A program made the position numbers and the translations under genes. A stretch of DNA of 5,253 nucleotides from Bacteroidota bacterium (GTDB lineage Bacteria; Bacteroidota; Bacteroidia; B-17B0; Aurantibacillaceae), in NCBI GenBank assembly GCA_025359355.1, contig JANYGR010000401.1, positions 1 to 5,253 on the forward strand, given 5' to 3'. The notes under the pieces were generated by a model. It ran no database searches. It had not been told where the DNA came from and worked only from the letters and a program-made list of their open reading frames with translations. Below, piece by piece: positions 1-5,253 of this stretch (the first letter of the stretch is position 1; every line of letters begins with the position of its first letter).

Positions 1-218
1 CGTTAAGTAATGATGCAGGAGAAGAAGTGAGCTCTCGCGAAATAAAAAAAATACTGCAAGATTGTATTTCTTCCGAAGAAAAACGTAAACCATTTACAGA
101 CGATGAATTGTGTGAATTGCTTAAAGAAAAAGGCTATCACATCGCAAGACGCACAGTTGCTAAGTATCGCGAGCAATTAGATATTCCTGTTGCTCGTCTC
201 CGAAAAGAAATGAAATAA
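1..218 (+). CDS. rpoN: RNA polymerase sigma-54 factor RpoN, C-terminal fragment (5' end outside window)
   Basis: This is the last part of sigma-54, the sigma factor that directs RNA polymerase to -24/-12 promoters and needs an ATP-driven enhancer-binding activator to open DNA. The frame is open from base 3 to the TAA at 216-218, and the visible protein reads LSNDAGEEVSSREIKK and onward. The RpoN box ARRTVAKYRE, which contacts the -24 element, is intact at 144-173. It is followed by the usual short tail (QLDIP, then RLRKEMK) and stop. The preceding segment with SSREIKK and FTDDELCELLKEKG fits the helix-turn-helix part of the C-terminal domain. A GTG at 27 could be mistaken for a start, but the frame continues upstream in family-like sequence, so this is a 5'-truncated gene and not a 63-residue protein. 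Only about 71 of the roughly 450-500 residues expected are present. It points the same way as the act genes, but a gap of over 300 bases suggests a separate transcription unit. Confidence 0.93.
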   Translation, partial: LSNDAGEEVSSREIKKILQDCISSEEKRKPFTDDELCELLKEKGYHIARRTVAKYREQLDIPVARLRKEMK

Positions 219-409
219 TTTTTTCGTTCCCTGAATTTTAATTTCCAAAAATTAAGTATGAATAATTCATAAATAAGTCAATGACGAAAAACATTGCTTA
301 ACTAATTATGTGTAAAAAAGAATTGTATTTGTGTTCATCTAAAATATTCATAGACTTATCTATTAAAAATGCCAATCAATCCAGATATCATATTCTGCCC
401 TTATTTTTT

Positions 410-436
410 AGGAAATAAAAAGGCTGCACATTTCCT
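410..436. repeat. Short inverted repeat in the rpoN-actA gap
   Basis: AGGAAAT (410-416) and ATTTCCT (430-436) are perfect reverse complements separated by 13 bases. The stem has only two G:C pairs and is not followed by a T-run, so it is a poor intrinsic terminator. It could be a weak hairpin or a site for a dimeric regulator, or chance in AT-rich DNA. Confidence 0.25.
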
Positions 437-511
437 TATTTAGAATTATTATAAATTAACGATTGTGTTAATAAAATCTAAAATTTACTACCGAAGTATA
501 TAACATTCTGT

Positions 512-519
512 TATTTTTG
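512..519 (+). promoter_or_regulatory. Putative Bacteroidota-type -7 promoter element for the act operon
   Basis: TATTTTTG matches the TAnnTTTG consensus used by the primary sigma factor of Bacteroidota. Transcription would start a few bases downstream, around 524-527. That gives a leader of about 73 bases to the ATG at 599, or about 16 bases to the ATG at 542. No clear TTG-type -33 element lies at the expected distance upstream, which lowers confidence. A match this short in AT-rich DNA can arise by chance, but its position directly ahead of a long operon supports it. Confidence 0.45.
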
Positions 520-598
520 TGCGGAAATTTTTGTCATAATAATGTCATTAAATTGCCAAAACATACCAAAAATAAGATATAATTCTATGCATAATCAT

Positions 599-1873
599 AT
601 GTCTCATTTCTCTCTAAAATCCTTATTTGGCGCAGTTTTCCTGTTTTTTGCTTTTTCCTTTGGATTAAAAGCTCAAGACGGTGCCAAAATATTTAAGCAA
701 AACTGTGCTGTTTGTCACTTACTAACAGACCAAAAATTAACTGGACCAGGATTGGCAGGTGTTGCCGATCGAGTTCCTAAGCCAGCCGATGAATGGTTAG
801 CTAAGTGGATCAAAAACAATAACAAAGTTATTGCGTCTGGCGATGCTTATGCTAAAACTTTAGTTGCTAACAATGGTGGTGTTGATGCCATGACAGAGTT
901 TGAGTTTTTATCTGATGATGATATTAAAGCTTTAGTTGCTTTTGTGAAAAATCCACCTGCACCTCCAACTGCAGTTGCAGGAGCTCCCACAACAGGTGGT
1001 GAACAACAAGCTGAGGTTAAAGGAGGAATTGATCCTTTGTATTTAATATTAGGAGCTGTAGTTATCTTAGCTATTATTATTGGAGCCTTGCGCAGTGTTC
1101 GTCACTCTCTAAATAATTCTTATAACCGTTCTGTTGGTAAAGATGAAATTCCTGAGATGACATTTGGTCAAGAGGTAAAACAGTGGATGGCAGGTCACCG
1201 TCGTTTAGTTGGTGTATTTATCATCATCATCGCTTTCATGGGAATGAAATCTTGCTGGAATGCTTGTTATGATTTAGGTGTGTATTACGATTGGACGACT
1301 CAAAAAGGATACAAACCAGAGCAACCTATTAAATTCTCTCATAAAATTCACGCAGGCGAAAACGAAATAGCATGTCAGTATTGCCATAATTCAGTTGAAA
1401 AATCACGTCACGCAGGTATTCCTTCAGTTAATATTTGTATGAACTGTCACAAGTCAATACAAAAAACAGCGAATCCTGGTTCTGAAGTAGAAATTGGTAA
1501 AATATACGCAGCTTCTGGCTTCAATACTAAAACTGGAAATTACGATTTACCTCAAAATCCTTTAAAATGGATCAAAGTTCACACATTACCTGATCACGTT
1601 TATTTCAATCACTCTCAACACGTTGTAGTTGGTAAACAAGAATGCGCTACTTGCCACGGTGATTTAAAGAAAATGACTGTTGCAGAACAAAAAACACCGT
1701 TAACTATGAAATGGTGTATTGAATGCCACCGTAAAACAGAAGTTGCAATGGAAGGCAATGCATATTACGATAAAATGCACAAAGCGTTAAAAGAAAAATA
1801 TAAAGGACAATACGATGTTAAGTTTACGGTTGATAAAATCGGCGGACTTGAATGCGCTAAGTGTCACTATTAA
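599..1873 (+). CDS. actA: Alternative complex III subunit ActA: monoheme + pentaheme membrane-anchored cytochrome c
   Basis: ActA carries electrons through c-type hemes on the periplasmic face of ACIII, a quinol-oxidising complex that replaces bc1. Counting from the Met at 599 (424 residues): hydrophobic signal or anchor ~6-25 ending GLKAQ; a small cytochrome c domain with CAVCH at 36-40 and a possible Met ligand at 98 (DAMTEF); a Pro/Ala/Gly-rich linker ~119-143; a membrane helix ~147-164; a second helix ~203-219; then a pentaheme domain with CQYCH 259, CMNCH 280, CATCH 349, CIECH 373 and CAKCH 419. Nearby histidines (FSHKIHAG, SRHAGIP, FNHSQH) could be distal ligands. The frame is open from an ATG at 542, but that adds 19 polar residues before the signal; the Met at 599 (or 587) gives a normal signal peptide. 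No Shine-Dalgarno is seen, as is usual in Bacteroidota. It lies 35 bases before actB, surely in one operon. The family call is strong; the exact start is uncertain. Confidence 0.93.
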   Translation: MSHFSLKSLFGAVFLFFAFSFGLKAQDGAKIFKQNCAVCHLLTDQKLTGPGLAGVADRVPKPADEWLAKWIKNNNKVIASGDAYAKTLVANNGGVDAMTEFEFLSDDDIKALVAFVKNPPAPPTAVAGAPTTGGEQQAEVKGGIDPLYLILGAVVILAIIIGALRSVRHSLNNSYNRSVGKDEIPEMTFGQEVKQWMAGHRRLVGVFIIIIAFMGMKSCWNACYDLGVYYDWTTQKGYKPEQPIKFSHKIHAGENEIACQYCHNSVEKSRHAGIPSVNICMNCHKSIQKTANPGSEVEIGKIYAASGFNTKTGNYDLPQNPLKWIKVHTLPDHVYFNHSQHVVVGKQECATCHGDLKKMTVAEQKTPLTMKWCIECHRKTEVAMEGNAYYDKMHKALKEKYKGQYDVKFTVDKIGGLECAKCHY

Positions 1874-1908
1874 TTGTTAGAAACCGGTAATTACAAGCTA
1901 TATCACAG
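1874..1908 (+). other. actA-actB intergenic spacer
   Basis: These 35 bases hold no TAnnTTTG element, no purine-rich Shine-Dalgarno and no terminator-like hairpin. This fits co-transcription of the two genes with leaderless-style or AT-dependent ribosome recruitment typical of Bacteroidota. Confidence 0.6.
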
Positions 1909-4900
1909 ATGACTATGTCGAAAAAATACTGGAAAGGTTTACCTGAATTAAACAACAGCGAAGACTTTTTACAAAATAAAAACAATGAGTTTGCAGAAAC
2001 TTTACCAATGGAACAATTTCTATCTGGTGATGATGCTAATTCTAAAGGCACAAGCCGTAGAGATTTCTTAAAAGTAATGGGATTTTCCACAGCTGCAGTT
2101 GCATTAGCTGCTTGTGAAACTCCCGTTAACCGCTCTATTCCTTATGTAGTAAAACCAGAAGAAGTTACACCTGGTGTAGCTAATTTCTATGCTTCTACAT
2201 TTTATGATGGACATGATTACGCATCTGTTTTAGTTAAAACACGCGAAGGTCGTCCTATTAAAATAGAAGGAAACGATTTATCAAAAGTAAGTCATGGTGC
2301 TACAAGTGCTCGTGTTCAATCTTCTGTATTAAGCTTATATGATGGCGCTCGTTTAAACGGCCCATTATTTAAGAAAAAAGGAGCGTCTGTAATAAATAAA
2401 GATGAGGACGGAACTACTTGGAAAAATGTAGATGATGCAGTTGCACCAGCTTTAAAAACAGGGACTAATGTTATATTATCTTCAACAATTATCAGTCCTT
2501 CTACAAAGGCTGTTATTGCTGAGTTTGTAGCGAAGCATCCAAATTCTAAACATGTTACTTACGATGCTATTTCTTATTCGGCTTTAATTAAAGCAAATAA
2601 AAATGTATTTGGTAAAGCAGTTGTTTCTTCTTACGATTTTTCTAAAGCAAAAACAATTGTTGGTGTTGCTTGCGATTTCTTAGGAACTTGGATTAACCCA
2701 ATTGAATTTGCTAATCAATATAGCAAAACACGTAAAGTAACTCGCGAAAATTTAGAAATGAGTAAGCACTACCATTTCGAAGCTAACTTATCGTTAACCG
2801 GCGCTAATGCTGATGAACGTTATATGGTTAAGCCTTCTGAATTTGGAAAAGTAATCGCTTCTCTTTATAACGAAGTAGCTTCTGCCACTGGTAATTCTAA
2901 AGTATCTGATTCTAAAGTTTCTAATCCTGATGTGGCCAAAGCAATTGCTAAAGCAGCTAAAGAATTAGTTGATAATAAAGGAAAATCTATTGTTGTTTGT
3001 GGTTTTAATGATGAAGGTTGCCAAACATTGGTAAACGGAATCAATAAAATGTTAGATAACTACGGAAAAACAGTTGATGTAGAAATGCATTACAACTTGA
3101 AACAAGGCGATGACAAAGAATTCATTGATTTAGTTGCTGATTTAAATGCAGGAAAAGTTGGTGTGTTAATGACATACAACTGTAACCCAGTTTACACAGC
3201 TCCTGCATCTTTAAAATTTGAATCAGCATACAAAAAAGCAGCAGTAAAAGTTTCCTTCTCTCAAGCATTAGACGAAACTTCTAAATTAGCTGATTACGTT
3301 TGCCCTGATAATAATTTCTTAGAATCTTGGGGTGATGCAAATCCAAAACGTGGACATTATTCTTTACAACAACCGACTATCAATCCAATATTTGCAGCGC
3401 CTCGTTACGAAGGAACTCGTCAAGTACAAGATACCTTATTAAAATGGTCAGGAATTAAAACAGATTATTTAACATACTTACAAGGATATTGGAACAATCA
3501 TATTTTCACACAACAAGGAAAATATTTAGATTTCGCTTCTTTTTGGGCACATACCTTACATGATGGTGTTTTAAAAGTATCTATTGTAAAAGAAGTTCCT
3601 TTTGTACCGGCTCAAATTGATTCTACAGGAAAAGTAATTGCCAATGGCGTTGCAGCTGTTGTTATTGAATTAGCAGACTCTGCAATTGTTACTCCGCACG
3701 CGACAGCAGCACACGCTCCTAAAGTTGAAGCAGAAGTTACTTCAACTCCAACAGCAGATTATAACAAAGCGGCATCTATGGCTACTTCAGCTAAAGGTGG
3801 CAAATGGGAATTAGTAGTTTACGAAAAAGTTGGTGTGGGTAATGGAACTCAAAGTAATAATCCATGGTTAATGGAATTACCTGATCCAATATCTAAAGTA
3901 ACTTGGGATAACTACATTACAATGAATCCTGCAGATGTAGCTTCTTTGAAGTTAAACGAAATGAAGCGTCAAGATAAAATCGCTTCTATCGCAGAATTAA
4001 CAGTAAATGGCGTAACAATTAAAGTTCCAGTTTATCCTCAACCAGGACAAACCGCTGGAACTATTGGTTTAGCGGTTGGTTACGGCAGAACTGCTGAATC
4101 TATGAAAGTAGCATTCAACAATGAAACTAAAACGTCTGTTGGTGTAAATGCATATCCATTCATTACTGTTGCAAATGATACATTAACCAATGTAAGTTTA
4201 ACAGCATCTGTAAAAGCTACTTCAGAAGAATACGAATTAGCAGCTACTCAAATTCACCATACAATTATGGGACGTGAGGAGCAAATTTTACGCGAAGTTT
4301 CATTAAACGAATATAAAAAATTAGAAAAAGAAGAGTTTAATCCATCAGCAATGTTACCAATGCATGGTGGAGGTAAACAAGCAATTGCAGAGGTTGATTT
4401 ATGGGATAGTTTCCCACGTATGAACCACAAATGGGGCTTAACAATTGACATGACTTCTTGTATTGGTTGTGCTGCTTGTGTTGTAGCTTGTACAGTTGAA
4501 AATAACGTTCATGTAGTAGGAAAAGAAGAGGTTGGAAAAACACGTGAAATGCACTGGTTACGTATCGATCGTTACTATACGTCAGATATGACTAAAGTAA
4601 AGGCACACGAAGCTGGTGTTGGAACAAAACAAATGTATTTAGACATGGAGAACCCATCTTTAAATCCAAAAGTTACTTTCCAACCAATGATGTGCCAACA
4701 CTGTAATCACGCACCTTGCGAAACAGTTTGTCCGGTATTGGCAACTTCTCATAGCACTGAAGGTTTAAATATGATGACGTATAATCGTTGTATCGGTACT
4801 CGTTACTGCGCTAATAACTGTCCATTCAAAGTACGTCGTTTCAATTGGTTTAACTATATTGATAATTCAATGTTTACGGATATAAATCCTGCACAACAAG

Positions 4901-5253
4901 ATTTAGGTCGTATGGTATTGAATCCAGATGTAGTAGTTCGTAGCCGTGGTGTTATGGAAAAATGCTCTATGTGTCAACAACGTTTACAAGCAGGTAAATT
5001 AGTTGCTAAGGCTGCTAAAATGCCGATAGTAGATGGTTCTATCAAAACAGCTTGTCAATCAGCTTGTCCTACAAACGCTATTATGTTTGGAGATGCAAAT
5101 GATGAAAACGCTGAAATCTCTAAATGGAGAAATGATGATAAGAATTATGTATTGTTAGAAGAAGTAGGTATTAAACCAACGGTATCTTATTTATTAAAAG
5201 TAAGAAATCAAGATGAGCCTATGCTTCACGAAGAACATGCTGCAGCTAAACAC
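1909..5253 (+). CDS. actB: Alternative complex III subunit ActB: Fe-S / molybdopterin-oxidoreductase-like protein (3' end outside window)
   Basis: ActB is the large periplasmic subunit of ACIII that passes electrons from the quinol site towards the hemes of ActA. The frame is open from 1909 to the window end: 1115 residues with no stop. Order: polar extension 1-44 beginning MTMSKKYWKGLPEL; twin-arginine motif SRRDFLK at 49-55; hydrophobic stretch; lipobox LAAC with Cys69. Then a molybdopterin-oxidoreductase-like region (~76-580), an Ala/Thr/Pro linker (~594-630) and a dinucleotide-binding-like domain (~632-790, with PGQ and GYGRT). The Fe-S ferredoxin-like domain follows, with Cys 851/854/857/861, Cys 929/932/937/941, Cys 961/967/971 with Thr964 in the fourth position, and Cys 1019/1022/1049/1053. 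Three full motifs plus one three-Cys motif fit the three [4Fe-4S] and one [3Fe-4S] reported for ACIII. The known family fuses PsrA-like and PsrB-like parts and lacks the Mo cofactor; consistently, no N-terminal Fe-S motif precedes the first domain. An ATG at 1915 is an alternative start. The tail is His/Glu-rich, so the stop is probably close. Confidence 0.94.
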   Translation, partial: MTMSKKYWKGLPELNNSEDFLQNKNNEFAETLPMEQFLSGDDANSKGTSRRDFLKVMGFSTAAVALAACETPVNRSIPYVVKPEEVTPGVANFYASTFYDGHDYASVLVKTREGRPIKIEGNDLSKVSHGATSARVQSSVLSLYDGARLNGPLFKKKGASVINKDEDGTTWKNVDDAVAPALKTGTNVILSSTIISPSTKAVIAEFVAKHPNSKHVTYDAISYSALIKANKNVFGKAVVSSYDFSKAKTIVGVACDFLGTWINPIEFANQYSKTRKVTRENLEMSKHYHFEANLSLTGANADERYMVKPSEFGKVIASLYNEVASATGNSKVSDSKVSNPDVAKAIAKAAKELVDNKGKSIVVCGFNDEGCQTLVNGINKMLDNYGKTVDVEMHYNLKQGDDKEFIDLVADLNAGKVGVLMTYNCNPVYTAPASLKFESAYKKAAVKVSFSQALDETSKLADYVCPDNNFLESWGDANPKRGHYSLQQPTINPIFAAPRYEGTRQVQDTLLKWSGIKTDYLTYLQGYWNNHIFTQQGKYLDFASFWAHTLHDGVLKVSIVKEVPFVPAQIDSTGKVIANGVAAVVIELADSAIVTPHATAAHAPKVEAEVTSTPTADYNKAASMATSAKGGKWELVVYEKVGVGNGTQSNNPWLMELPDPISKVTWDNYITMNPADVASLKLNEMKRQDKIASIAELTVNGVTIKVPVYPQPGQTAGTIGLAVGYGRTAESMKVAFNNETKTSVGVNAYPFITVANDTLTNVSLTASVKATSEEYELAATQIHHTIMGREEQILREVSLNEYKKLEKEEFNPSAMLPMHGGGKQAIAEVDLWDSFPRMNHKWGLTIDMTSCIGCAACVVACTVENNVHVVGKEEVGKTREMHWLRIDRYYTSDMTKVKAHEAGVGTKQMYLDMENPSLNPKVTFQPMMCQHCNHAPCETVCPVLATSHSTEGLNMMTYNRCIGTRYCANNCPFKVRRFNWFNYIDNSMFTDINPAQQDLGRMVLNPDVVVRSRGVMEKCSMCQQRLQAGKLVAKAAKMPIVDGSIKTACQSACPTNAIMFGDANDENAEISKWRNDDKNYVLLEEVGIKPTVSYLLKVRNQDEPMLHEEHAAAKH
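2893..2922 (+). repeat. Two-copy 15-base tandem repeat inside actB
   Basis: AATTCTAAAGTATCT (2893-2907) is followed directly by GATTCTAAAGTTTCT (2908-2922), with 13 of 15 bases identical. It encodes NSKVS-DSKVS (residues 329-338) and keeps the frame. It lies in a polar, probably surface loop of the molybdopterin-like region and looks like a small local duplication. Confidence 0.6.

Larger units (their letters stand above)
219..598. other. AT-rich intergenic region between rpoN and actA
   Basis: No convincing protein or RNA gene is seen on either strand. The stretch is strongly AT-rich, with many stops in all frames. What it does hold is a TAnnTTTG-like promoter element near its right end (512-519) and a weak 7-base inverted repeat in the middle (410-436). 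No GC-rich hairpin followed by a T-run was found after rpoN, so where rpoN transcription ends is unclear. If actA starts at the upstream ATG (542), the region shortens to 219-541. Confidence 0.7.

Noticed and set aside
27..218. A stand-alone 63-residue gene starting at GTG 27
   Set aside because: The frame stays open to the left edge in sigma-54-like sequence and the segment is the standard RpoN C-terminus, so it is a fragment of a longer gene.
234..253. AATTTT/AAAATT hairpin after rpoN as a terminator
   Set aside because: The stem is six A:T pairs only and no T-run follows; it is expected by chance in such AT-rich DNA.
411..424. GG-N10-GC spacing resembling a sigma-54 promoter in the gap after rpoN
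   Set aside because: Only the GG and GC dinucleotides fit; the flanking bases do not match the TGGCAC/TTGCA consensus, and such spacing is easily met by chance.
219..541. A small RNA, tRNA, riboswitch or mobile element in the gap
   Set aside because: No cloverleaf, conserved riboswitch core, terminal inverted repeats or transposase remnant could be seen by eye.
1857..2090. Minus-strand open frame across the actA-actB junction
   Set aside because: It overlaps two strongly supported plus-strand genes, shows no recognisable motif and has composition expected of an antisense shadow.
4254..4543. Two overlapping minus-strand open frames inside actB
   Set aside because: They lie opposite the region leading into and including the first Fe-S motif of ActB, overlap each other in different frames and show no family resemblance.
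1909..5253. Separate genes for a molybdopterin-like protein and a ferredoxin-like protein
   Set aside because: The frame is uninterrupted through both parts, and ActB is known as a fusion of these two domain types.

Overview
The window looks like chromosomal DNA from a Bacteroidota (Bacteroidetes) bacterium, probably near the Flavobacteriia/Sphingobacteriia. The DNA is visibly AT-rich, and no gene has a clear Shine-Dalgarno sequence. A TAnnTTTG-type -7 promoter element lies ahead of the main operon. The two large proteins resemble ActA and ActB of alternative complex III (ACIII) as known from Flavobacterium and Rhodothermus. The call rests on reading the translations; no database search was possible.

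Layout: (1) 1-218, the 3' end of rpoN (sigma-54), cut by the window edge and ending in an intact RpoN box. (2) 219-598, a long AT-rich stretch without a gene. It holds the likely operon promoter (-7 box 512-519) and one weak inverted repeat. (3) 599-1873 (longest possible start 542), actA, a membrane-anchored c-type cytochrome with six CxxCH motifs: one in an N-terminal monoheme domain and five in the C-terminal pentaheme domain. (4) 1909-5253, actB, a very long iron-sulfur/molybdopterin-oxidoreductase-like subunit. It has a Tat-plus-lipobox N-terminus and four cysteine cluster motifs, and is still open at the window end.

Working together: ACIII is a quinol:cytochrome c (or quinol:oxidase) oxidoreductase that replaces the bc1 complex in many Bacteroidota. 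Quinol is oxidised at the membrane subunits (ActC/ActF, expected just downstream and not seen here). Electrons are thought to pass through the Fe-S clusters of ActB and the hemes of ActA towards a terminal oxidase. The actA-actB order with a 35-base gap matches the start of the usual act operon, which often continues into actCDEF and cytochrome oxidase genes.

I found no previously undescribed system here. The most notable points are the extra cytochrome c domain fused to ActA, the Thr-for-Cys substitution in one ActB cluster motif, and the combined Tat/lipoprotein signal of ActB.
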